DNA of 64,000 nucleotides, from NCBI GenBank assembly GCA_037042915.1, contig CM073203.1, forward strand, positions 1,364,001-1,428,000, read 5' to 3'. Positions 22,077 to 31,372 of the stretch are shown here, in pieces. Origin of the DNA: Auricularia sp. M13 (Eukaryota; Basidiomycota; Agaricomycetes; Auriculariales; Auriculariaceae). The number at the start of each line of letters is the position of its first letter. Position 1 is the stretch's first letter. Made by a program: the position numbers and the translations under genes. The notes beneath the pieces are model-generated. The model was not told where the DNA came from and ran no database searches. It saw nothing but the letters and a program-made list of their open reading frames with translations.

Positions 22077-23195
22077 TTGGGTCCCGGAATTCCACCTGGA
22101 ATTGTGGGGGACAGTCACTTACAGGGACATGCGTTCATGGGCGAGTACTATCAGCGCCACGTTCCCACTGAAGATGTGACTTGCCCTTGTGGACACCACT
22201 TGCAGACACACGATCACATCCTTAGAGATTGCGAGCGCCATGACGAGCACTATCACCACTTTGCCTCCTTCAAGCCTGACTTGCTTGGGACGCATGCGCT
22301 ACTCAGTACGCGCAAGGGCATCTCTGCCTTGGCCAAATTCATCCACTCGTCAGGTGCGTTCACCAAAACTGGTGAGCCACCGCCGCAGGACCCTTAACCA
22401 TTCATACAATGGGTTGGGAGGACCATGAGCTGCGCCGTGGCTCCACATGGCTTTGACCATGTTGCGGTGCGCCTTTGTCTGTAGGCTACAGCCCCACCCA
22501 TCCAGACTCTGCCCTCTACCCTCTATCAGTCTCTAAGATACTTTTCTTGAGTGTCTCAAGAGATACACCCACAGTGGCCCTAAAGGGCCACATGCAGCTG
22601 CTTACTTGCTAACATCTGCTTGCTTATTGGCGAGCTGGTCACTTCATGTGCTGATGAGGCGCATGAAGTTATGGTATGTTTGTATATTTTTATTTATTCT
22701 ATGCCCCTATGCCCCTATACCCCTATGGAACTGCGCTCACAACTTTGTTACACCCAGAATCCACACCAGTTTGCACTAGATCCCTCTACACCCCTGTTAC
22801 GACCCCCCTTGCCTGCCCCATGTTGACCCATTGGAATGTACTTTGTACAGACCACAGCGTCTTGGCTCTGTATTTGTAGCCTGCTTACGCTGTCTAAAAT
22901 TCAAGAATTTCTCTCTCTCTCTCTCTCTACCTCTAGACCTCTCCCTCTCATCTCTAGCCTCTCTCCTTACTCGCATACATCCTCCTAACTCGCCTTGTCT
23001 CTACTGTATCGATAGTGTTCATATCCGGCTCGCTCCACTCGTCTTACTCATTCGCCTCTCGTCATCCGCCCGATCCCCCGATACTTTACTCACTCGCTCT
23101 TACTCATCCTATCGGCCGATGATGAAGATCTCTCTGAGGCTCCCTCTCCTTCGTCTCTAGGATACACTCCGATTACTTCGGATCACCTCCCCAGG

Positions 23196-23203
23196 TATAA
23201 AAG
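23196..23203 (+). promoter_or_regulatory. LTR TATA box
   Basis: TATAAAAG lies in the solo LTR. The same site is at about 45056-45063 and 61090-61097 (minus strand) in the two gypsy-A LTRs, placing the U3/R boundary shortly downstream. Confidence 0.6.
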
Positions 23204-23672
23204 ACCCTCGACTTCGTATCTAGCTCCCCAGTTACGAAATCGACATAGTTGTGCCCCTCGCACACTCTATCTCTCTCCCTCGACTTCGTCTCTGGGTTCT
23301 TCCCTCGCCCGATCTACTCGTCTGAGTTCTCTGTTGCTCGCGGTCCCTCGGTCGTGCTACTCGACGTAGCCGGTGTGCTCAATAACGCACCAAAGGCTCT
23401 AGTTCTTCGTTCGAGTGTTCTGTTCGCCCGGACGTTCGACTATCCTTGCAACCAAAACCCCAAGGCACAGCAGGCTTAACAGGTTCTGACAGTTCGGCGC
23501 TCTTGGCTCCGAACACGCGATCGCGCTGCAAGCCCATCGCTTCGCAGTACTCACGTAAGGGTTCGAGCTCTGCAATATCTCTGTATTGCTCGATGGTTGA
23601 CTTACCCGTAGACCATTGCACCTCAAACTGTGCATCCGGCCCTGTACCAAAGCACCTCAGGCAATCTATTTG

Positions 23673-23722
23673 GGACCCCCTAGGCCCCTAGCCGAGACCA
23701 CTGATGGGGGGCCTAGGGGGTC
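23673..23722. other. perfect 15-bp inverted repeat (hairpin)
   Basis: GACCCCCTAGGCCCC at 23673-23687 is inverted at 23708-23722 with a 20-base loop. It lies at the apparent 5' edge of the minus-strand gene. It may be the tip of a small fold-back element; GGACCCCTAG also occurs at transposon ends at 24194 and 62717. Confidence 0.5.
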
Positions 23723-24193
23723 GGGATCTGACGCGTGATCAGGCCTAAACAGTCCTCTCGGCGGCCGAGAGAAGGCACCGCGCGTGGCGCGACCCACTGC
23801 TGGGATTGCTCTCGGATGCCGCGAGTTAACGAGAAATCTCGACGCAGATCACGCCGCGCATACTCTCGGCGTCAGTGAATCCGCAAGCATCCCATGCTTG
23901 ACCAGCAGCGCGTCGGGCAAGCGGAGCCACTCGCGGCGTCCGCGAGCCCCTGCGCGTCTCGGCACGCACCAGCACAAATCGCCTCTGCGGCAGCCGCAAG
24001 CGACGTTCCCACCGCCGCTACCGTTGATAAAAATGGTTCATAGCATTTCTCGCGGCTTCTTCATGCAGCACAGGACTTTCAACACTGTACAAAGATCTGT
24101 AGCCATGCTGGTTGGTCACATCTAGGTATGGTGAGCTCAGTTCGCGGCAGCCGCGAGCAATATAGGTAGGTTTCGTCAGGGTCAAATGGCCAT
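23723..24193. other. intergenic stretch left of the large transposon
   Basis: GC-rich, no gene recognised. It contains two copies of the palindrome GCGGCAGCCGC (23987-23997, 24144-24154) also found inside the neighbouring transposon genes. Confidence 0.4.
24142..24156. promoter_or_regulatory. 15-bp palindrome TCGCGGCAGCCGCGA
   Basis: Near-perfect palindrome. Related sites occur at 23985, 26256, 26789, 28551, 29880 and 30725. It is a candidate binding site; no regulator is known from the window. Confidence 0.35.
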
Positions 24194-24430
24194 GGACCCC
24201 TAGAAAAACGTGCGCAGGGTGCGTGCGCACACGTGCACAGAATTTTGCGTGCGTACAACTTGCGTGCACAGTTTTCAAAATGCGCGCGCATGGTTTTCAC
24301 TTGCGTGCGCAGGGTCCAAAACTCTGAACGCACGCTTTTCCTCATGCGTGCGCAGGTCATGGGTGTGCGTGCGCAGGTCAGAAGTATGCGTGCGCAAGTC
24401 ACAAGTATGCGTGCGCAAGTCTGAGGTTGC
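24194..24430 (+). repeat. terminal CGTGCGCA array, left
   Basis: About ten exact or near copies of CGTGCGCA, mostly as TGCGTGCGCARG, lie between 24200 and 24420. The last four start about 21 bp apart, two helical turns. The same array inverted is at 62030-62257. Such subterminal motifs bind transposase in several DNA transposon superfamilies. Confidence 0.8.
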
Positions 24431-24641
24431 TAGTGTATTGTATCAGTCTTGATGGATAACACACATTCAAAGTCAGCGGTATACTAAAGCTTATCTTATA
24501 TTCAGCATACACATTAGAAGCCGCAAGCGTAATGAACTAGAAACCACGTTACTGTCGAGGAAGTCATCAGCAGTGTGGATTACAGAGCTTGCAATGCATG
24601 TTAAAGTGATCAGTTGGATATTACATTAGGCCCAAAGATTA

Positions 24642-25357
24642 ATGCACACTATATATCACAAGTGTAATGAATCAGAAGTTGTGTTACACTCGAACGTTAA
24701 TGCACACTTGAAGTTGCAAATGTATTTGATTGCCAACATTCTTGCATCCCACAACAAGATGACAGTAGCTGAAGCTTGGGATCAGTACCAAGTTCAGTAT
24801 AAAGGTCCCAAGCAGCAGGTTGACCTGGACGTGTTTGTGTTGTCCATCCTAGAGGACTTGATGCTTGATCAGTCCTGTGACCTAGGCTTATCTGCTTTGT
24901 CACAATGGGGCCTTGATGCTGGTCACCACCAGCATCACTGGAATCCCTACGTGCATGGTCCAACAGAGGATAGATATGATGAAGCAGGATGGGACATAGA
25001 GTCTGAGGAACATGATTTGGCTATCACAGTAAGTCATTCATTTTTTGCTTTGCAGAAGTTGATTCAAACACAACAATGCACAGCGTGGACCAGACTATAG
25101 GGAAGATTCACCCAAAAGACCACCCACCCCGAAATGTCAAATGCAGAAATGCGAGAAACACAAAGTCGAAAAAGGTTAAGTTTTTGGTGTCATCGAATTT
25201 AGCAAACTTACTGACCTGCTTTTACAGACAATTCTTCGCAGAAATGGAAATGGAGGAGGAGGAACAGGAACGGGCTGCAGCAAAGCACCAGAAAAGCAAA
25301 ACAGTGGCAGTTGCAACAAAGCCTGTCAAAAAACCAAAGACACGTAAAAGAAAGTAG
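24642..25357 (+). CDS. hypothetical small gene in left arm of the large transposon
   Basis: An open frame from ATG 24642 gives about 130 residues with QMYLIANILASHNKMTVAEA and DVFVLSILEDLMLDQSCDLG, followed by His/Asp/Glu-rich sequence. A probable intron (25175-25227, with TTACTGACC branch site) separates a downstream block rich in Glu, then Lys (EMEMEEEEQERAAAKHQKS, KKPKTRKRK), the latter like a nuclear localisation signal. Exon joins are not resolved: a GTAAGT...TTTGCAG segment at 25029-25055 is only 27 bp. The codons are AT-richer than in the core genes. No family was recognised, and it has no counterpart in the right arm. Confidence 0.4.
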
Positions 25358-25609
25358 CACTAGGTCTGATGTATATTCATGTTGAGATGCACTAATGTAA
25401 TAACCACATGGGCTTTGCTTCATTGGAGATTATTACTTAAGGGCTGGTCAACCAACTATAACTTTGGTAAACCAAACCTGTCTGTCAGAATGTAATGTTC
25501 TTGATAACGAACAAGACGTGAACTCAGAACATGTGATCCCTGTCCAGTAATTGAACACTCATTTATGAGGGGTGCATGTAGGCTTAAGAAGTGCTTGTGT
25601 ACATTTCTT

Positions 25610-26033
25610 CAACAGCGTGCGCAAAGTCCAAGTGAGCGTGCGCAACAATTACGACTGCGTGCGCATGTTCCAACAGTGCGTGCGCAAGGTTCGAACTTGC
25701 GTGCGCAGAGCGTGAGCATCTTTGCGCACGCATTTCAATAGCGTGCGCATCTTGCAAACTTGCATGCGCATACTTGCAACATGCGTGCGCAGGCGCACGT
25801 TAGTTTTGCACACGTGCGCACGTGCGCACGCAAGTTGAAATGTGTATATCAACAATATCTCTGTGTATATTTAAGGTTTGATGACCGTTGTTGGATAATT
25901 ACATGCAATGGTATCATAGCTACCACCATCACCTTCAACGATGACAATATCTTATCTAAATGGGCTTCTATGGTTGAATTAATGTTGTGCACGCACCTTG
26001 CGCACGTGCGCACGTTTTTCTCATGACCCGCTC
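25610..26033. repeat. second-tier CGTGCGCA array, left
   Basis: Five forward copies (GCGTGCGCAA types, 25615-25715) are followed by inverted and mixed copies to 25835, an AT-rich 150-bp spacer, and CGCACGTGCGCACG up to 26020. Sequence 25415-26033 is an inverted copy of 43095-43705. The inner edge CATGACCCG is shared by both. Confidence 0.8.
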
Positions 26034-26039
26034 GGGATC

Positions 26040-27577
26040 GAGCAGTGTGCTGAGGAAGAAATCAGGTTGGACCGCAAGAGCCGGATCCTCATGCGCTGGC
26101 ATGAACGCAAGCTGGCCGCTGTCACCGCCACGCATGACGACCCAGCCAGTGCGTATCCATCGTACTGTTCTGCGTTTTCTTTCTGACCGTGACGCAGACT
26201 TTCTATTTCGCCCGTTCCTGGCGCGTGAACAAGCTCGACTAGAGCTCATGGACCTTCGCGGCAGCCGTGAGTTCGCGACTTGGACTCCAGAGCCGCTACC
26301 GGCCGATCTGGCCACTCTCCCTTCTTCCACGCTCACCCCGCCGGCGACGCCCCCGCGCCCGCATCACGTCCATTTCGCCGACGCCCCCCACATCAGTGAA
26401 TTCAACACAGTCAGCGACTACAACTCTGACTGCAAGGAACTCAACGACGAGGACAACATGGAAGAGATGGCCTGAACCGCGACCCTGCAACTGACACGCC
26501 ATGAGGCCTTGTTAGACGACGAGAACAATGTCATCGTGATATCTGACGACGACTCGGACGACGAGTGGGTTGCCATCGAGTTGAACGACAGCGACGACGA
26601 CGACGTGCAAATAGTCGGCATCGCACGACCACCTCTGCGCCCCGTCATCGACGATGCATCGTCGAAACGCTTGCAGGTTCTGGATCACATTGAAGTGAGT
26701 GCCGATGATTTCCTCATCGTGTCGCACTGCTGACATTAACGCCAGACCATGCAGGAGCACGTTCACGCGTGGAACGAGTTGAATGGACTCGCGGCCGCCG
26801 CGAACCAGGCGCCACTCGCGGGCGAACTCCACATTGACCAGCATGGGACCTTTCCGCACTTCAAGATCACGTCGGCGTCGTGGTCGCGGCTCACACGCCC
26901 AACCAGCTGGCTGAACGACGAGCTGATCAATGCCGGCTTGTCAGTCCTCGCGCGCGAGTACCTGCGGCTGCTCCACCGGTTTTGCATGCTAAGCTCGTAC
27001 GAGCTTACGTGCTATTCAGACGGCATGAGCGTCGTGGACCTCCACCGTCACGTGAAGAACATGCAGCCGTGGCGGCGTGAAGCTGTCATTGTGCCTATCA
27101 ACGAGGACAATAGCCATTGGGTGCTCGCACTGGTGTGGCCTTCGTATGGGTACATCGAGGTCTTTGACAGTCTGGCGCGTGAGGCGCGCGTCAGGAAACA
27201 TGCGCAGGTGTGTAGCTCCCTCAGCTGCAACGCACTTTGTACTGACACGGTGCAGACCGTCTTCCGCTATTTTCGGTCTGTCACGGCGTTCGCGTGCGCG
27301 ATGGACTCGACCACGCCGTCATTGCCCGAAGATTGGACCGCGCGCCCGATGGTGGTTTGTACCGCCAACTCGTGCACTTGGTTCTTTCATTGACACCACG
27401 CAGGCCGCCGCAACACAGAGAAACCACTCCGACTGTGGTTTGTGGATCCTGGCCACCATCGCGGCACTGCTGGACGGCAAGCGTGTCACAGCGCTGCAGG
27501 AGGACGACATGCCTGGCGTCCGCCTTGCCCTTTGTAGCCTCATCCGTAGACATGCACTCGTAGACAGCAATAGATAG
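26040..27577 (+). CDS. Ulp1/C48-family cysteine protease (SUMO-protease-like)
   Basis: A spliced gene with small introns: one ending near 26190, one about 26470-26490, then 26695-26745, about 27209-27256 and about 27356-27402, each with CTGAC or similar branch sites. The N-terminal half is acidic and disordered (VIVISDDDSDDEWVA, NDSDDDDVQIVG, SIM-like hydrophobic-acidic patches). The C-terminal domain shows WLNDELINAGL, the catalytic His in NEDNSHWVLALVW, Asp in YIEVFDSLA, Gln in ATQRNHSDCG and the nucleophile Cys in DCGLWILATIAALL, the H-D-Q-C order of Ulp1 peptidases. The family cleaves SUMO or related conjugates. Ulp1-like domains recur as passengers of large eukaryotic DNA transposons. 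The first exon abuts the transposon repeat, so the true start is unclear. Confidence 0.75.
26789..26803. promoter_or_regulatory. 15-bp palindrome TCGCGGCCGCCGCGA, inside the protease gene
   Basis: Same motif class as 24142-24156, here within an exon encoding Ala residues. It may be coincidental codon usage, but the flanking TCG/CGA are conserved with the other copies. Confidence 0.3.
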
Positions 27578-28751
27578 TATTTATCGCTGGCACTCACAAG
27601 GTCATAGGCTCTAGGAGCCGTGTGAATTCTGAGCAGTTTCTGTGAACTCGAAAGGGAAGAGGAAAATGTGAGTTGCTCGGTGCTCAGCGTGTCCGACACT
27701 GTGCAACTCTCGCAGACATGAAAAGTTGAAGGATTTTGCGAGTTCGACTCGAGCTCGGCGATGTACATCCTCCATCCTTGCACGAGCCATGCCTGTTGCT
27801 GAAACGACTGAATCGATGTGGGAGGGTGAATGATGTTCGGTGGCAACACTGACTGCCTGCCACATTCGTCCCTCCACAGACAGTATCCCGTATTGCGTGC
27901 TACAATTATATATGCTGCGACGTGCCCATGACAGGCAAAATACCCCAGATGAATTATTTTATGCTCTCATGTTGCTTCACGAGTGGGAAACCCATACTTC
28001 CTGTTCATGAAGATGTGTTTCCCTCACTGCCGACCGCTTCCCGCACGTCGCACGCGCGGGCAACGCGACTCGTGTGACGCTGATGACATACACCCGTCAG
28101 AATGCTGCAATAGGCAATGGTAGGCCATGTTCAGAGACATTGGTTCCTGCGGAGGCATGTTTGGTTCATAAATGAGGTACATGTTCTCAGAACCTTCGCG
28201 TTGTTCATGCCGTTCCGCCATCGTCTTTGCCATGGCAGCCGTTGGGCACACCTCTCGGGACTCCTGATGATAGCGTGCCGCACACGCTTGACCATACTGA
28301 ACGAAGGGTGAAAGGGAATTGCATGTAGAGCATGAACGAGAGTGAACAACACGCTGTGAGCAAGTGACAACATGCATGCATACAGAAAGCCGTGTTTGCG
28401 CAACATTCCACGCACTTCTCCAGACTATAGGATCGTTCAGCAAGGGAATACAACTGTGAGACACGCAAAACACGCGCTGCATTCACCGACGAATGCGGGG
28501 TAGACGCGACGTAGTACCAACATGCGGTGTGACTTTGTGCCAAGGTTCACTTGCGGCAGCCACGAAACTCACGTGTAGCAACTGCATGCGTGTTTTCAAA
28601 GAAGCAGCCTTGGGGGATCACGCTGAATGAAGCAGAGAACTTTATTTTGAGGCTTTGAGAACGTTAGAAACATGGAGAACGCTTTTACAAGTCCGCAATT
28701 CCTCTCTCTATCGCATCCCGCCTCGTCGTCAACAAAACCTACACGTGCCAC
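27578..28751. other. intergenic region between protease and Gln-rich genes
   Basis: AT content rises. Open frames of up to 176 codons on the minus strand look like chance frames and match no family I recognise. A TTGCGGCAGCCACGA site lies at 28551-28565. It is presumed to hold the promoter of the gene starting near 28752. Confidence 0.4.
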
Positions 28752-30724
28752 ATGAACGTGAGTACGCTATCCTACCACGAAAACAGCTTCTAACGTCAAG
28801 TTGTTGTAGAACAATCAAAATAACGCGGGCGATTACACGCCCGCAATGTACGCTCAAAATGACGCGTTCGCCGGCTCCAGGCAGCCATCCAACGCCGCAG
28901 AGCTACGCGCCTACGGGCGCACCTGCCATGTCCTTCATGGGCAACAGCAGCCACAGTGCTTCCGTGCACGGTGGCGTGGGTCTTTACGGCCAGTTCCCGA
29001 GCCCCTCTTTCCAAATGCCCGCACCGCCCCAGACTCGTCCGTTGACTGCTGCGCCTACGCCACACTCGTCCCATGCAACCTTGTCGCATCCTCCAACGGG
29101 GCAAGGGCCTTCGCTGCCCGCCCAAGCGACTCCTGCGCCCGCGTTCCCAACGATGGGCGACTCTGCGTCGCGCCAGTCTTATTGGGTCGCCCGACTCACT
29201 CGCGCTGGCTTAACCGTGTTCCCGGCCGATGTGCACAACAAGGAGCTGGACTTGGCGGGCGCCATCAGGCCGCTCATGTCCATGACGGAGCTCAACCTGG
29301 TTGAGGCTGCCTTGCAGCAAGTGTTCGAGGAGTACGAGCCGCAGCACGACCAGCAGCAGCAGCAGGCGCAACAGCAGGCACAGCAGCAGCAGCAGCTGGC
29401 TGCGCATCACCCTCTGGCGCTCCAGGTGCGCACGCCTGTGAGCACACAGTGCGACGTGCCGCCAGGCAACGACGGTTCGTACCCGCACCACGTCTATCAG
29501 CCCGTCCCAATGCAGCTCGGACCAGGTCTCGACACGGCATAGCTGCAGGACCCCCAGGCGCACGTCCAGCAACTTTTCCCGTTCGCGCAGGACAATTTCG
29601 CATTCAACATGTCTCTTGGCGGCGGGTTGAACTTTGGCGACGGCCTCCAGTTCAATGAAAGCTATGGCACCCAGACCCTGCAGCCCACGCAGTCCATGCT
29701 GCCGCTGCCGCAGCCCATGCAGCCCGTTCAGTCCCTACAGCAGCCCGCGCAGCCCATGCCGCCGCTGCAGTCGCAGCCGCCTGTCGACAGCCGTCCGACG
29801 CTGTCAGACCTCGCGGACGCTGCCCGCGAGATCGCCGCCGCGCAGCCCACAGGCACCCCCGCGCAGTATAGGCAGCCTGCCGCGGCAGCCGCGAGCAGTG
29901 CCTCAGACTCCGGTCGCGAGCATGAGCCGCATGGACCCGTGGCAGCCACGAGCCACACTCCATCCACCCCGCACGCGCCGCCAACGGGCAGCACCAACTT
30001 GCGCGCCGGTGAGCGCACCCTGCGCGCGCCGTCACGCGTTGATGCGGTCAGCTCGCCTGGGGGCCCGGAATCGGCGCCTTCGCTGCCATCTGCCACTGTG
30101 AACCCGCAGGATACGATGCTGCACAGCTCGACGCACGCAGCCTCCCCACCCGCACGTCGCAGCCGCAGTCCCAGCGGCAGCCTGGACAAGGCTCACGACG
30201 AGATGGACGTCGACATGCCTGACGCCGCGGGCCACTATCGCATCGACGCGACGTCCGCGAGCACTTCCTGGAGACAGTGAGTCGTTTTCGTGCAATTTGG
30301 GTGTCTTTCTAATGCGGTTCTGCAGCAAATGAGCCTGAAGATGTGTCACGACATCGACCTGTCGTTTCAGATGGCAGGTGCACAGGCAGGGATGGACGCC
30401 GCACTCATCTGCACCGAGTGGTCACCCGGCGCGCGCAGCTTCCTCAACATGCTGCGCATCCCTGATGATCTCTTTGCGCGCGGCTACCAGAGTTATTGCC
30501 AGTGAGTGAATCACGTTTGTAGTTACTCACTGGTGCTAACGCAACTCAGACACACGCGTGACATGCAGGCGATCGCAGACGCCATCAGCAACCCACTCGA
30601 TAAGGGCATGCTGGACCTCAAGCACGAGCCCAAGCTCACTGACCCCACCAAATACGAGGGCATGGGGCTGGCGCAAGCCTGGGACAATGTCATGGAGTGC
30701 CTGCTTGAAGGTACGTGGCATGAC

Positions 30725-30739
30725 TCGCGGCTGCCGCGA
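30725..30739. promoter_or_regulatory. 15-bp palindrome TCGCGGCTGCCGCGA in an intron
   Basis: Perfect apart from the centre base, located in an intron of the Gln-rich gene, so coding constraint does not explain it. Confidence 0.35.
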
Positions 30740-31002
30740 GACGTTCTTACGCGTGCCCCCAGCTGTTCATCCGCTGCTCCCGCCTCCGAAGCCCAAGCAG
30801 CGTCTCAGTGTGAAGCAGCGCCCGAGCGACTGCCAGTTCATGTCACACCTCTTGGTGTTTGACAAGAACGGCATGTGCCTGGCCAACTGGTCGTGGTGGT
30901 TGCCGTTGCCCTACATGCCGTCGTTATACGTCGACAAGGGCGTGCTGTGCCACGGTACGCGGGAGGCTCACTACCTCCTGCAATGGCTCTCGATGCGCAA
31001 CC

Positions 31003-31341
31003 TGTAACGAGGCTCGAAGGACGCTCGTTGAGAGTTCGCGAGGAACGGTGTAACTGCAACCGGGGCGAGCGTACTCGGCGGAGGTGTGAAATGCGAGATG
31101 CTGGCGACGTAGCAGCGGCTACGGCGCAGGCAACGGGAGTGGACGGCGACAAGCAGGTAGCCGGAATAGGACCTTATGCAGGCTCGAATCCTCGTTGACC
31201 GTGTTGACGGCCGTAGTACGAGAGACTCGAAGTACACAAGGAAAATGAGTAACACGACGCAAAGAGTGATGATATTCGGAGATAGAAAATGAACGGCTAA
31301 TACATCGGGTCTCGGAGCTACCGGCCGAAGGCCTCCTTACA
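31003..31341 (-). repeat. element B 3' LTR
   Basis: Same 339 bp as the 5' LTR. It is preceded in element orientation by AAGCGGGGGGCTCT (31342-31355), a polypurine-tract candidate for plus-strand priming. Confidence 0.9.
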
Positions 31342-31372
31342 GAGCCCCCCGCTTCGAGGCGCGATGGATAGC

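Larger units (their letters stand above)
19971..22133. mobile_element. 2.1-kb TIR DNA element with 9-bp target duplication
   Basis: GGACATGCG is duplicated at 19971-19979 and 22125-22133. The element ends (19980 and 22124) carry imperfect inverted repeats of about 35-40 bp with the shared cores CTCTCCCCCAC and TTCCAGGTGGAA versus CTGTCCCCCAC and TTCCAGGTGGAA. Many GGAATTCCA/CCAGGTGGAATTCC repeats occur near both ends. A 9-bp duplication suits Mutator-like or related superfamilies. No transposase is seen; the interior is a tRNA-like sequence and a GC-rich minisatellite. Confidence 0.8.
19314..22397 (+). pseudogene. LINE ORF2 C-terminal part: RNase H and zinc-knuckle tail
   Basis: RNase H removes RNA from the RNA:DNA hybrid. 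Its catalytic acids are visible: LLIYTDGS (Asp), AEVYDAEMHALSA (Glu), HFFADNSSAV (Asp), and WVPSHIGIRGNERADELAK (His/Asp). After MQCRLGHA (19978) the nested TIR element intervenes. The frame resumes at 22134 as FMGEYYQRHVPTED with the CPCGHHLQTHDHILRDC zinc motif and stops at TAA 22395-22397. The minus-strand copy at 2076-2430 shows the uninterrupted junction. The 5' truncation removes endonuclease and RT. Confidence 0.85.
19282..22941 (+). mobile_element. 5'-truncated LINE inserted in the solo LTR
   Basis: The target duplication is CTCTACCTCTAGACCTC (17 bp) at 19282-19298 and 22925-22941. The element starts between RT and RNase H, keeps RNase H, the C-terminal zinc motif and the 3' UTR, and ends in (TC)n at about 22911-22928. 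A 2.1-kb TIR element (19980-22124) is nested in its coding region. Confidence 0.9.
19122..23481 (+). repeat. solo LTR of gypsy-A family, interrupted by a LINE
   Basis: TGTTACGCCC at 19122 and GGCTTAACA ending at 23481 are the LTR termini, flanked by the 5-bp duplication GGTTC (19117-19121, 23482-23486). The body, excluding the LINE at 19299-22941, matches the inverse of 44793-45499 and 60810-61534. No internal region is present, so this is a solo LTR left by LTR-LTR recombination. Its transcription runs rightward. Confidence 0.9.
18258..23690 (-). pseudogene. gene of unknown function on minus strand, split by a solo LTR
   Basis: The right part (about 23690-23482) reads CLRCFGTGPDAQFEVQW, STGKSTIEQYRDIAELEP, then GAKSAELSEP. 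After excising 19122-23486 (LTR plus one GGTTC copy) it continues in frame as LQVSRIGLSVLGQG and runs open to TAG at 18258-18260. The C-terminal part has CPYNHNDSRKECPTF, a perfect 14-residue tandem duplication (SFFNNLTNLMSRND), then a Pro/Gln-rich tail resembling an activation region (QQQALADS, GLYNMQPSSLTQ). No family is assigned. The start codon is not identified; the frame stays open upstream into a GGGGTC hairpin. Apart from the insertion the frame is intact. Confidence 0.55.

Noticed and set aside
24200-24430. CRISPR-like array
   Set aside because: Units are only 8-12 bp with irregular spacers, present as inverted pairs at transposon ends, in a eukaryotic genome.
27319-28543. Minus-strand frames between the protease and the Gln-rich gene
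   Set aside because: No splice structure, start context or recognisable family; partly antisense to the protease exons.
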